Part shown: positions 34,611-47,400 of the stretch, piece by piece
Position numbering within the stretch: position 1 is the first letter of the stretch
Layout of the letters: each line of letters starts with the position of its first letter
NCBI GenBank assembly: GCA_006384855.1
Contig: VCJN01002489.1
Location: 248,001-312,000, forward strand
Origin: Tetraselmis striata
Lineage: Eukaryota > Chlorophyta > Chlorodendrophyceae > Chlorodendrales > Chlorodendraceae
Length of the DNA: 64,000 bases
Reading direction: 5' to 3'
Program-made: the position numbers and the translations under genes
Notes under the pieces: generated by a model
What the model saw: the letters and a program-made list of their open reading frames with translations, nothing else
The model's database searches: none
What the model was told of the DNA's origin: nothing

Positions 34611-34660
34611 TCCTGAAGACCGAGGTGGCTAGTCTCCCTTGCCTACCTCCCTTTGAAATG

Positions 34661-34928
34661 TTTAAAGCTGTGTTCTTGGGGTTTCCTTTCCCTCCCTTTG
34701 CCCTAGGGTATGCGGATTTCGACACCGGATGCCCGCCACCTCTGCGCCACGCCAATTTGACGTGGCGGCCACAGAGCAATATGTACACCCGCCGGCCAAG
34801 CTCGGTGCTTATTAGCATCGAATTGCCAGCACTTTGCGTGCCGTCCTCGGCGAAAACATCGGCCACCCCAGTACCCGACGAATCTTATAAAAACCATTCG
34901 TCCGCTAGATAGGACCACTCCCCTAATT
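34661..34928 (+). repeat. Right direct terminal repeat of element D
   Basis: Direct partner of 31242-31478. It is slightly longer because of two small insertions, at about 34717-34724 and 34812-34840. Confidence 0.85.
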
Positions 34929-36072
34929 GTTTGCTGGCCTCCTGCCCGTTCAACCAGCCCTCCATCCCTCTTGTGGCTATTCTTGCAGTCTAGTCAGAGC
35001 TGGCGCCCGCCCTGCTCGGCGCCGATTTGTCAAATTCATTGGCCTTAAGAATCGCAGAAAGCAGTAGTGTCATGGTGGCGGAGCCCAGGGAATAGCGAAT
35101 CGCCGCTGCTGCGGCTGCGCTTCAGTGCCCCCCCCCCCCCCCCCCCCCCCCGTGGCTGCGCGAGCTGGCCATGCCCGCGCCTTCCTTTTCCGCCTCGCTG
35201 GCATTCAAGCTTGTGTATTAAATGATGGCGCGGAGACCCCGCTTGCGTTCCCCTATACATACTGTTGCAGGCGCTAGCCGGGGCGGGCGGGCCGCATGGG
35301 CGGGCGCCTGTCGGCTAGGTCGCAGCGGAGGCGGCTTGCACCTTTATTTCCTTCGGCATCACAAACACCTGCGCGCACCCGGCGCGGCGACACGCGGTCA
35401 GCGACGCAGCCGACACGCCCGCAGCCGCCACTGTCAGGGACCGGTGAGGCCGGCCATTCACTCCGCGCCGATAACCCTAGTCGTAGAGGGGCGACTGTCC
35501 CTTCCAAGTGTAGTCGACGTGTGTGTGCTCACTGCAAGTACTACCCTCCATTACGTACTGGTACCACTGCCGCTAGGCCGACGAGACTACTCGACGAAAC
35601 AGACGCGACGAGGCTGCGAGGAAAGGATCAATCGAGGATCGGTCATCGCTTCAATAACGCTGGATCAATGAGCGGAAAGGAAAGAAGAGACTTCACTCGT
35701 ACTTTTTAGGTGATGTATCGCAGCGGGTATCAACAGCCAATCGCTGTGACTGTCGGCAATTCGGCATTGTGGCGGCATTGCAAGGGAAAAAAAGCAAACA
35801 TAGCGCTGAATGGTTTCGAATTCAGCTGGCAGTCTACGCAAACAAGATTGTTGACACAAAGAGCAATCTGATACGGCCTTACGGGTGCCGACGTGGTAAT
35901 ACGTACACATGTGGATAAGAACCCGCCCTGCCTGTTAAACCGTAAAATGTGGAGGGTCAAATACAGTCGAGACCATAGCAAACGTCCGCATAGATGGTGG
36001 CATGCCAGGCCGATTCGAGGCTCATGATAAGGGTGCTGATAGGTGCATTGGCACCCGCAATAATGGAGCGGG
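34929..36072. other. Spacer downstream of TRAPPC11
   Basis: No gene is recognised. A C run lies at 35128-35150. Open frames here are short and unsupported. The right-hand end should hold the 3' untranslated region of TRAPPC11 (minus strand). Confidence 0.45.
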
Positions 36073-39000
36073 TCAAAGTGGCACTTGAAGCGGCTGCTGG
36101 TGATGATGACACCACAGCCCCCGGAAGTCAGCGGCGCCCAGGTGCCCGAGGCAAGGTTTGGGGGGGGGGGGGGGGGGATTCACCTTGTTGGAGCCGCCCA
36201 TCCTGAGGCGGGCCGCGTATCGCGCCGAGGCAAGCTGCACGTCCGGCAGCGCCATCAGCCCCGCGCTGTACGCCACCATCGTCCAGTTGACCTGCACGTC
36301 CTGCCCCGGCAGGATGGACACCGACGCCTGCCGCTCACCCGCAAACACAAAGCCGCTGGTGTCGCCCACCGTGATGGAGACCTCCTGCGTGGGGAGGGAC
36401 GCAAGCATAGGGGGCGGGGGGTTATTCAGACAGTGCAAGAAAATCACGAATTTGCACCGCGAATTGAAAGAACAATCGTTTATTCCCATTCAAAAAGTTT
36501 ACAGGTCAATGTAACGGCGATTCTCCAGCATGGCGGGGGAAGCACAAGGGGGGATTAACATGGCGCGATCAATGAATTCGCTCTGCAAACTGCTATATGA
36601 GCAACGGTAGTCATTTATGCAAATGACGAGTTTCTAGGTACACGTGGCTGTTTTCACCAAACCGTACAGCTGTAGGGGACAATGTGGTATGAGTGGCGTG
36701 TTAATGCAAATCAAAGCCAGGGGGGTGGGGGGGGGGGGGGGGGTCACTCGGTAAGCAATTAGTGAATTCGCTCCGATACTTCGTATTTAAAAGAACACTA
36801 CCTGTACCCGTATGTTCGCATTAGAAAAGGTAATGTGCTCCCTTGGCTGGTTTCAGCAAACCGTACACATATCGAAACTCACATCGCACACATTTTCTGG
36901 GCTACTTTGGGAGTTTTCGGAGGGGAGGAGGGTGGGGGCGCAAGTACTGTCAGCGGCCATCAATATCAGTTCGGGGCAGCGCAGGGTTGCTTTAGGGTTT
37001 AGTGCCAAACTAGGGCAGAGCAGGGCAGAGGGGGGGGGGGGGGGGGGGGGGGGGGCTCGCCTGGAGCAGCGACGTGGGGTTGGTCATCTCCAGGCTGTAG
37101 CAGAAGGGGATGCCGGCCATGGCGGACGGCGGCGCGCGCGTCCTCACCAGGAGCAGCGGCTCCTCCACCTTGACGGCCGGAAGCGGGATGTCGGTGCACA
37201 CCTCCGCCTGCGTCGCCTGCGTACGGGGCGGCGCCGACCACGGGCGGCGGTGCGGTCAGCGGCGGGCGCCGCGGGGAATTGCTGACCGTCGTAATTGCGT
37301 CGTCCGGCGGCGTCGTCCGGCCGGCCGACGTAATTGTGTCGTCGATTGTGTCGTCAATTGCGTTGTCCGGCCGGCGTAATTGTGTCGTCAAAAACTGCGA
37401 ATGAAGAAAACTCGGACAATCCGAGCACGCAATACAACCCTTACAGTGCGGCTTTTGATGGTATATCGATTATATCCCCACTACAAGCAACTACTGCAAT
37501 CTGGCAAATTGTCCTATTTCATTTCAAGTACAAAAATACCACCCCCAATTGCGCCGATCACGGGCAGCGACGCGGCCACCGGCGGGCGGCAAAGGGCAAA
37601 CCGACGGCGGCCGGCATAATTGTGTCGTCGCAAAAACATATGAAAGAAGTACACTCGGACGATTCAAGCACGCAATATAATTCTTAAGCACTGCGGCTTT
37701 TGATATACCCTATCCCACTACAACCGCAATTTAGCAATAACTATTGGTCGGCCAAGTACATAAACATTCACCACCATATACACAGAGTTACAGGAAACGA
37801 GGCCTACTAACAAAACGGAGGCAACAGTTCCTTGTTGGAGAGACATACATAAATACGATACACAGTGACACATTGATCTGTGCGTTCACAGGTATGTCCG
37901 CACTCTGCCATGCGTCGTCATGGCAATAGCAGTAAAAACCCCAAGGTACATGCCTTGACCTTGCTGCCGGTGCTGGTAATGGGGAAAAAAAAGTGGAGCG
38001 GGAAGAGAAGGCGATGTAGGGGGGGGGGGGGGGGGGGGGTTGAAGTGATTGGCTACCGCGTTTTCCGCCTCTGCTGGCGGCACTGTTGGAGCGTCCGCCC
38101 GCGGCTGCGCGTCCTCCTCCACCGGCGGCGCATCCAGCTGCGCTGCGCCGTCCTTCGCGGGCGCGCCGTCCCGCAGCGACAGCGCCTCCAGGCCGCCCAC
38201 CACTCCTGCGCCGTCGGGGGTCATGCAGGATGCAGCCAGGCTCAGGCCAGCTAAGGAACCCACATGCAACAACACTCACTTGTCTTGGCGGGACACAATA
38301 GAAACAATTAGCTATTTTGCACGATCGAGTTGGAGATTCCATGCCGTTGTCGAGTCGTATTCTGATATGTTTCCAGATTTGATTTTAGCCCCAGGATTGT
38401 TTCCCAGATACATCTAGTTTTCTCTCTTTGTGCGTTGGTCATGACTAACAGTATACAGCGAACCCAACACGCGAGGTACAGCACATCCCAACCATATGGG
38501 GTGGGGGCATCAGTTGTTCCAAAACCAGACGCGGGGAGACGGCATGCCGCTTGCATGCAGGCTGAAGTACGCCGATGCCGGCGGCGGCGGTTACGCATTA
38601 GGATGCAGCTGTACATTAGACATGAGCGAAAATAAGTGAGCACCAACCGGGACTGCACCAGCTCGCAGCAGTGAAGGTGGATGCTCGGTTATTATGCATC
38701 GAAATAACGAGGTTGTTCCGTGTGTGAATAACGAGGCACGTCATGCGGATCTGCATCAGACATGGGGTGGAAGATCCTCCAAGGCAGCGAGTGATGCCGA
38801 CGGAATCAGAAGCCCCGGATATACAACCCTACCACCCTGTAGGTCAGGCCACCCCCCCCCCCCCCCCCCCCCCCCTCCCCCCTCTGCTGCATGAATGGCG
38901 CACAGCCAGGCTGGGGCCGGCGCACCTTCCGCGCTCTGCGCCGCGCTGTCATCCTCCTGCAGCTCTGCGGGAGCCAGCCGGCGCCAGGTGGCGCGGAGGA

Positions 39001-42000
39001 CACCCAGCGGGGCGTGCGGAACAACCTGAGGGCGGAGGAAGGGTTCGGGTAAGGCGTGGGATTGGGGGTCGGGAGGAGAGGGGGCGGGAGGGGGTATCAC
39101 TCAGCCGCCAGGCCGCCACCGCATGTCACCCACGATGACGCTGCGCCGCGTAGAGGGGCGCCACCGCGGGCAGTGCCAGACCAGCAGGGGCACGGGTGCC
39201 GACGCACCTATAATGATAAGAACTTGCTCGTAGGTGGAAGGCCGTGTTGTGCCACCCTTCCAGCTTTTCATTTTATATTTTTAATATATTATGGCATTAA
39301 TCCACTATCTTATTATTATTGCCGAAGTTCCATCGCAATAGACTGTTCGGATGCGACAGTAAGGATTACTTGATCCTTCATGTCTCCGATGTCCTTTCCA
39401 AAGGCGCTAGGTAATCCGTACCAGTATGTGTACGCGCTAAAACATGCGTTTAGTTATACCGTATAATAAGGATTACCTGACGCGTAACAGTATAACGCTA
39501 CTCGTACCGGTACCTGTAGGGATACGTCCGGTACCACCCCGCAAGTGTCAGCCTCTGAAAATGTCCGCAACTGATCGACTGGCCGAAAATTGCAAACGAT
39601 GAACGTGAACCAATCCGTATTCAATGGGCAGTACAAACTCAAAGTAGGCACTTAAGGTTCTCCGAAATCGATTCGCAATACAACTAAGTTTTATCTGTCA
39701 GTTTCTTTCAAAAAATCCACACTATCGACACATTTCCAATTCTAATCTATTACAATTGCCAAACTTCCATCCTGATAGACTGGTTAGTCCCTTGCTGTAA
39801 GCGTAAATTGGGTCTGCATCCAATGTACGAGGACATGCACTACAATCCGATGTCGTTAGGCCTACATTTGACCCCGTGCAGCGCAGGGCAGCGCAGGGCA
39901 GGGCAGGGCGGCTTCTTATTCGCCGTGTCCGTATAACCGTGCCGGTGCCCGTAGTGGCTCTACCGTCACGAGGAACTGGTCGGCGTGGAGCTCGGCAGGC
40001 GTCTTTGGGCGCGTGTGGCGGCGGAGGCACAGCGGTGCTCTGCCGAGCTGTGGCGGTCCCAGTGCGCACCTGCTGAGGGGACAGCTGGAAGATGCTGGCG
40101 TGCACGTTGCCCTTGTGCATCGTCACGCCGTCCGCCTCCGCCACCATCCCGCACGACGCGATCACCTGCGGGCAAGCGCACCCCCACAGGGTGGGGTCGG
40201 GGGCAAAGGGGCGGGAAGCAAATGCCCGAGGTGGGGGGGGGGGGGGGGGGGGGGCTCAGGTTGGCTGGCGGCGGGCACAGACCAGCGCGGCAGGGCCGGA
40301 GGCAGCGGAGGCGCACCTTGAGCGACGAGTCCGGAGGCTTCACAAGCTCCACCTTCATGAGCTTCACCTGCAGCAAGGCCGAGCGGCGCTGCTCAGGCAC
40401 GCGGCAGCTTGGGGTCGGGGGGTCGGAATCGGGAGCCCTGCGGGCCTTTTCACGGCTTGACCCATGAGCGCGAGGACCCTCGCTGGGGATGAGGCACCTC
40501 AGGCGGTGGACCCAGACGGAAAGCGTTGGATTCTGGGTACCAGCGCGAGGAGCGGAGGCTGTCCCGTGTGTGTGCGCATGGCTATACGCAGTCAACAGGC
40601 GTACGGGTACACACCAACAGTAGGGACCCTTATCATAATGAGCCTCAAATTGGGCTTGCGCGCAACCTAAAACATCCGACATATTTCCGCTGTAGTTTCG
40701 CCTGCATTTGACCTTTGGCAGGTCGGGCAGGCTCTTATCCAAAGCGCTCTTTGCACGGCGCCGGCCTCCATAGAGTCCTGGGGGAGTAAGCACTGCATAC
40801 TGCCCGCCGGCTGACCGAGACACCGCCGCGCGCCCATGGCAGGATGTGGCATGGTTTCGGAGCTCGGACAACGCAATGCGCTCCAGCGCCTATTAACTTG
40901 GGCGGCCAATGCTGGCCGGTGCTGGCGACAGCCATGTGGCGACAACTTCCCTCTGATTGTACGGCTGCCGATCCGCCTCGAAATGCGGCGCCTTCATGAT
41001 GAAGCGCACACCCCAATAGAACGCGCCAATTGGGCAGCGCCTATGCCGTCAAACAACCGGGCGCTCCCTCCCTCTCTATGCAGTACGCGACCCAGTACAC
41101 ACCCTGTGCCTCATCACCCTGCCAATCGTGCATGGGTGGAGTCCGACTAGTAGTATGGCAGTAGGTCCAGGGCTACAGCCAGTCACCCATTTGGGGCCGG
41201 GTGATGTCCATTAGTCACCGGCGGGCCTCAGCGCCAGGCGCGTTTTAACCATACCATACCTTAGCAGTGGGTCCCTATGTGGAAGGGAGGAGGAGGAGGG
41301 GGGGGAAGGGGGGGGGGGGGGGGGGGGCGCGGGGGCGCACTGCGCTGCGGGCCGCCGCGTGGAGCGACACGGAGAGCAGGAAGGGCTGCCCATAGGGCAC
41401 ACACACCGCGTCCAGCGCCTGCGCAGCCTAGGCGCGAAGCAAAGAGAGGGGGGGGGGGGGGGGGGGAGTCCGCTGTCAGCTGCGCGGCCCTGCGGGGTTG
41501 GTTGACAGCGGAGGAGGTCCGCTGGGCAGCGGCGTGGGCATACTAATGGTGCGAGTCTGAGTGCGAGTGCGAGTCGGTGTTCGATGAATTGCTGCGAGAA
41601 CGCAAATGACGAAGCCGCCAAGTGCCGCCTATATGTGCTGTAACTTGCGCATTCCATATGATTCTGACGCCATGTCGGGATACGAGTTTGCAGGGTTTAG
41701 GGGTCATGCTTCAGGGTGCCGCGCCCATTCACGGCGCACAGAAAGGATGTACCCGTGTTGGCAATACCGCTCCGTGTCATGGAATACTGACAAAACTGCG
41801 GCGGAGTTACCGATGCACAGCAACCCTGAAGGAGAGCTGCATGGAGCCGGGAGACGAAAGGGAGCAATGGGCTGGGGGGGCGGGGTGGGGTGGAAGAGGG
41901 GGCAGCGTGCCTTGGGGGTCGTCGGCAGCAGCACGTGCGAGTGTTGCGGAGCCGACAGACTGTGGGTGAGCTGGAAGGGCACCTCCATCTTGACGTCCGC

Positions 42001-44436
42001 CGAGGCCGTGGCGGTCACGGTGGTGGCGCCGGTGGCCTCTGTGGCGGGACCCGCGGGTGCGGTCAGCGTGGCTGTCACGCTCACGATGCCCACCTGCGCA
42101 GCCAAGAGAGGAGGGTAGGTGGGAGGTGATTGTCAACACGCCGTGGCCTAGGCCTAGGCGCTGCCCGGCAATGTCAGTCCCGTTCGTGTGCATCATGACT
42201 AACAAAGGGAGTAAATATACGCCTCCCCTGAATACGCTGGACGGATGGGCGGTGCTCGGGCAATGTACGGATACAGTATTCCCGGGCCCCTCAAATAGGT
42301 GATGCCCTCAAACCACCTGCAGCTTCATGCAAGGTCTCTCTCTGTCTCTCCCTCTCTCTACCAGGCCATGGTCGCACATCCAAGCGAGAGCTGCCGGTTG
42401 GGAGACGAAAGCTGGGCGCCGTCGGTTCTATGTGGTGCGGGAGGTCACAGGTCCGCTTTAAGCCGAGTTACAGCGCCAGTGTCAGCCACCCCGGCCTGAA
42501 GTCCCCGTTTCGGCTGAATTCAGGTCGGCTGGAATCCAATGACCAGAACTGCATTCAGGTAAGAATGCAGCGAGATCTACCCACACGTACATTTCCATGT
42601 ACACAATTGCAACAAATGCATATAGCACTCGGCACGCGTAGCCAAGACAGCACGGTATGTGAAACCTTCATCATGGTCTTCCAGCTATGTCCCAGTCCAA
42701 CTGAATACTCTGACGGCAGCCACCCCGGCGGCACTTGCCACTAGTGACAAGCCACGATGCGCTGCCGTGAGATTGCCCTACGTATGATGATAACTCTTGC
42801 CGCAACCCTCAAAGCGGGCTTGCCAGCAACTTACAAGAACATGTGCCATCGGTCAACTGTAGCTTTGTGCGCCATAGTTTCGATATAGTTTCGTGCGAGT
42901 CGGACCTCTGGCAGGTCGGGCAGGTTGTTTTTTGGCCCCTGGGACAGGACTGGCAACAGTGAAACCCTTGCAGCGTCTACGACTACGGCCGTTTAGCAGG
43001 TTCTTATTAGCGCCGTGCTCTCATTAGCGCATGGGCATCCGCAGTAGCGGCATGGCTTTTGTATGGGCGGCGGCGCGGGAATAATAACACCGCGAGTAGG
43101 GGCCAGCCCATACCATGTCGCCATTGATGCGCCAACTATCCACCTTGAGTGTAGGGCACTGAAACCAGGTCATTCAGGGTATGGGACAAGCCCTATGTAT
43201 CAACTCTCTGGTTTTGGAGCAAAATGAGTCTGCCAGAGATCAGATACACACGGCCCTGTTCCCAATGTAGTGGATGTTCCCAATAATTTAAAGGGCAGTA
43301 GCATGCGAGCCCGATTTCATACATGCACCACGCATTCTCCTCGGTGCGTCCGCACTCATGTGCCGATGCCGATGGGCATGCACACGTAGCAACCAGAAAC
43401 GTCAGACTGGCTAACTTGGGGCTGCATGCAGGATGCGTGCAGGGAGACTGTGCCGCAGGTGTGTTGCTGCTTTGTTTGGAATGACCTCCGGCGGGCCTGG
43501 CCGCTGCTTACGGCGGCGGATGTCAGAACTTATAGCCGTGCTGGGTATTAGGGTTTAGGGTTCAGAGATTTATGGATTTAAGGTTTCGAAAAACCCCAAA
43601 CCCCTAGAACTCCATAAAAGCCCGACCGCTACCATGTAATCGCTGGGACTTGCAATACTGAAACAGCGATACCCTTTCATGGTAAAGGGGGGGGGGGGGG
43701 GGGGGGGGACTTGGCGGAGTTGACGCCATAATAACATAGCGGACGAGACGGGAGCGGGCTAACGCAACAGAGGCAGCAGTCACCTGGCAAGCCGGTATCT
43801 TGAAGCTGATAGTGAGCGGCTGCCCCTGGACCACCTGCGGCAGCGCCAGCGGCCCGCTGACAGGTGCGCCCCGGGCCAGCGGCCCAGCGGGTGTGTTGAC
43901 GCCTGCCGGCACGGCAGCCGCCAGCAGCTCCGGGCACTCCGAGTCGTCGGGGAGGTTGGCCTGCACGTCGAAGGTGAGCGTGGCGCCCGACAGCGGGGCG
44001 CCGTCCGTCTTGATGGCACACTCCAGAGGGAAGTGCTCTCCCACCAGGCAGGTGGCGGGCGCGCCGATGCTCAGCACCGGGAGAACTGTCTGCAGGCCCA
44101 GCCTCATCTGGCAGGCAGGCGATGGGGGAGTGGCAGGAAGTGGGTGCAAAGACAGGGAGGGGGGTGGGTGGGGGGGGGGGGGGGGGGGGGGTCAGCAAAA
44201 AAGGCGGACAGGGAGTGCCAGAGAGAGGGAGAGAGAGAGAGAAGGGGGGGGGGGGGGGAGATGGGACATGCTCGGTGGCATGCTGGCCGATCCGAGCAGC
44301 TCACGGCACCGCAGCCGGAGCAGCGGCAGGTGGGAGAGGGGAAGCAGAGAAGGGGGGAGGGGGGGGGGGGGGGGGGGGGGGGCACAGGCAAGCCTGATAT
44401 TTCAGTGAGAGTGGGTGAGTGTGTGAGTGTGTGTGA

Positions 44437-44477
<41 letters not shown>

Positions 44478-47400
44478 GGGGAGGGAGAGGCTGAGGTGTG
44501 TTGAGGGAGAGGTTGGATGGTGGTGCAGGGTCTGGGAGCGGCAACAGGGCCAAGAGGGAACGGAGAGACATAGGGGGGGGGGGGGGGGACCTTGTAGTTG
44601 CCGGGCTCCACCGCCCTGCCGCCCTCCGCCCCAGCAGACCCTGCAAACGGCGACTGCACAGCCCCGGCGGCATGGCACCGGCAGTCAGCCCCCTGATCAC
44701 TCCTCAGGTGGAGCAAGGAGTTGGAAGGTTGGGGGGGGGGGGGGAGGGAGGGGGACTCAGGGGGGACCTTGGTGGCGGCAGCCAGCCCCGGCGGCTCCGA
44801 CATCAGCGGCGCGCCGTCCGGCGCCGAGAGCTCCCACGTGAGCGTGGCGCTGCCCAGGTGCACCGCCACGCTGCGAGCCACCACGTGGCTGCCGCTCTTG
44901 AGCTGGTAGGGCGCCCAGCAGCGCCGCCAGCCCTCACCGGCGCCGGCATCGAAGGTTCCCGCAGCGGGCAGCGCGTCTGGCGGCACAGGCAGCAGCGCGG
45001 TGAGCCCGGCGCCGCCACACCTCAACACGCTGCTACCTTCATGCTGTTCATAATCACATCAATAAACCGGATACAGAGCGGGGAACTAATGCCCTGTTTC
45101 AACACCGGAAAGACAGTCACACATGGATACAATTTCTCATGAATGGAGTGCTTTACCACGGTCACGGAATCGGGTTCGGTGGGCACACGCTTGTGAATCA
45201 TTTTGTCACATTGCGTCGACAATTCCGTAGCGATACATTTCGAGGCGAAGGTCTAGCTAGCCCCCTCCTCGTGGTGATGGTGGGTGTTGGGTGGGGGGCG
45301 AGGTCGCCGACATTGATGATGCGCATGGGCCCAAGTGTGGTTATGGTTGGTGATAGCTGCGTGAATCTCAAGGTCGAGCGGTTGCCTAAGCCTTAACACA
45401 CAAACCCCGACAAGTCACCACTTCCTCCCGCGCTCCCCACCGGTGCAGACATATCATTGTGCAACACACACAAAAAATCCGCCATCATGTGTCCCGGAGG
45501 TGGGGGATAACTCCCTTCCTTGCTCTCTTCCTATTCCAGCGGAAGGGGGGGGGGGGGGGGGGGGAAGGCCGGTGGGTCGATACCTTCCGGCTCGTCGTGG
45601 CCCTCCCAGCGGGCGGCCACCGAGTGCGAGCCCGCCTCGTCCTGGAACACCACCTCCACGCGTACCCCCAGCAGCGCCAGCGGCAGGCAGTTGCACAGCG
45701 CCACCCCGAAGCAGGCGTCCAGCGAGGTGTCCTTGGCCGCGGCTGCGGGGAGGGGGGAAGGTGTGTGGGTGAGAGAGAAGGGGGGGGGGGGGGGCAGCAT
45801 CTCGGGTTTAGTGTACCAGCTTGTAACCTCCATCACCTGAAACAAGGCGTTATGACTCAAGCTTATAGCTAAGATCTAATTAACGATAGGCCGTAGGCAT
45901 ATTCCTTGTAGCTTTCAGTTCATAGAGGATTATGGTGAAAAACCCCTGATGATAGGGTTGTGACCCAGCACATGAGCCGTGACATTTAAAAATCCTAACA
46001 CACAGCGACCAGATATTAAACAATCAGGCTTCATGACATGCCCTGTGCCATGAACAAAGGGTTGTGCGTTCTCAGAGGGGGCGAGATATTAGCAACCTTG
46101 AAGGCCTCGAGCTCCCCCTTGCAAGTGAAGAAAAGATGTCACTTAAGTACCGTACAAACACAAGCGGTCTGCGGATAAATAACGCTTTTGACCCCGGCGA
46201 AGAGGAGTAGAACGGAGAAATAAATCAGAATTCGGCATGGATTCAACACAAATCATCCGACGCAATGGTGCAAAACATTTCATTATTTTTGGCCCTGCGG
46301 ACTTGCTCAATTCTACGGTACGTCGACAGCCCGACAGGACCAAAAAGCGAGCCTCATTTCTGACACTCATTTCACATGTCAAGCAATATGGGACGACTTG
46401 GTTGCAGGTAGGAGGGACAGGGGCGGGGGGGAGGAGGGGGGCACCCGAGCCCTGCGCCTGAGCCGGGAAGCCCGCCGCGAGCTGGATGACGTTGGTGAGC
46501 CCGCTGGACGGCGAGACCGCAAACGTCAGGCCCGCCGGCTCCGTCCCCTCCCCTCCCGCGTCTCCTGGCAGCGCCGCGCAGCACCACGGTCAGCACGCAC
46601 AGCTGGGACGTGGCGGCTGCGGTGGGACACTCGCATCGGCAACATCCGCCAGGCGAGGGGCCGGAAGTGGGTGGCATCCAACTAGCACAATTTTGTGTCG
46701 TTGTTGATTGGTTTCACGGGGATATGACAACAGGAACATACTGTGGCACTGAGTCGACATACTGTGCAAACACACAAGGTCCGCGGATGAGTTACGTTTT
46801 TTACCCCCCCCCCCCCTCCCCCACCCACACACACACACACACGCAAAGGAGAAAACTATTAAAAACGGAGCAATCTGTTAGTATACAGCACGAATATATC
46901 ACGAGTATTCCGACGCGAAGGTGCAAAACAATTCATTATTATTGGCCCCGCGAACCGTATGTAATTGTACGATACACATACAAGTAAGTTGTTTGCGGTA
47001 TCCTCTGGAAGACTTCATGATAGATGCGGCTTTCCTCGTTTGGTGGGCGCGGGGAGGGGGGGGGGGGGGGGGCGCAGAAGCACGCGTACTGTGCAGATGC
47101 CAATGATAGTGCAGCCCTGCCTGGAGCTGGTGGGAGGGGTGCAACTTCGGTAGTAGCTGCTAGTGTGGTGCAAATGGTGAAGCCATGGGCAGCGAGGTGG
47201 TGGGTCAGGGGCGGTGTTGCGGAAGGGGCGCCCGCAGTGCTGTGTGGGGAGGTGGTGGTGGTGACGGCGGGTAGGGGGGGGGGGGGGGGTGCCTGTCATG
47301 AGGGCAGCGACCGCGTCCTCCGCGATGGCAGTGCGCTCCGCCATTCCCAGCGCGCCCTCCAGCGCTGCGAGCTCCAGGCTGTACTCCAGGTGCGCCGTCC

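Larger units (their letters stand above)
31242..34928 (+). mobile_element. Tyrosine-recombinase element D with LTR-like direct repeats, 3.7 kb
   Basis: Direct repeats of about 240-270 bp occupy 31242-31478 and 34661-34928. Both begin AGCTGTGTTCTTGGGGTTTCC-like after TTTA, share GCGCCACGCCAATTTGACGT, and hold a TATA-like box (GATTATAAAACC at about 31432; CTTATAAAAACC at about 34884). Between them, on the plus strand, lie a gag-like region (about 31700-32700), a middle region (about 33040-33450) and a tyrosine recombinase (about 33600-34610). Frames are broken in many places. The order equals that of elements A and B on the opposite strand. There is no reverse transcriptase, and at 3.7 kb there is little room for one. 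No clear target duplication is seen. Confidence 0.75.

Noticed and set aside
39966-40871. 301-codon minus-strand frame
   Set aside because: It overlaps two TRAPPC11 exons but mostly in another frame, and it includes a long proline tract from a homopolymer.
43536-43612. Telomere-like TTAGGGTTTAGGGTT with nearby AAACCCCAAACCCC
   Set aside because: Only about two units, inside a TRAPPC11 intron. A short chance or relic interstitial match, not a telomere.
46565-46640. Reading the ATSQLCVLTVVLRG stretch (minus strand) as part of the TRAPPC11 exon at 46445-46564
   Set aside because: It is in a different frame from the conserved-looking exon, and the exon frame has a stop there. The acceptor at 46565 restores phase without it.
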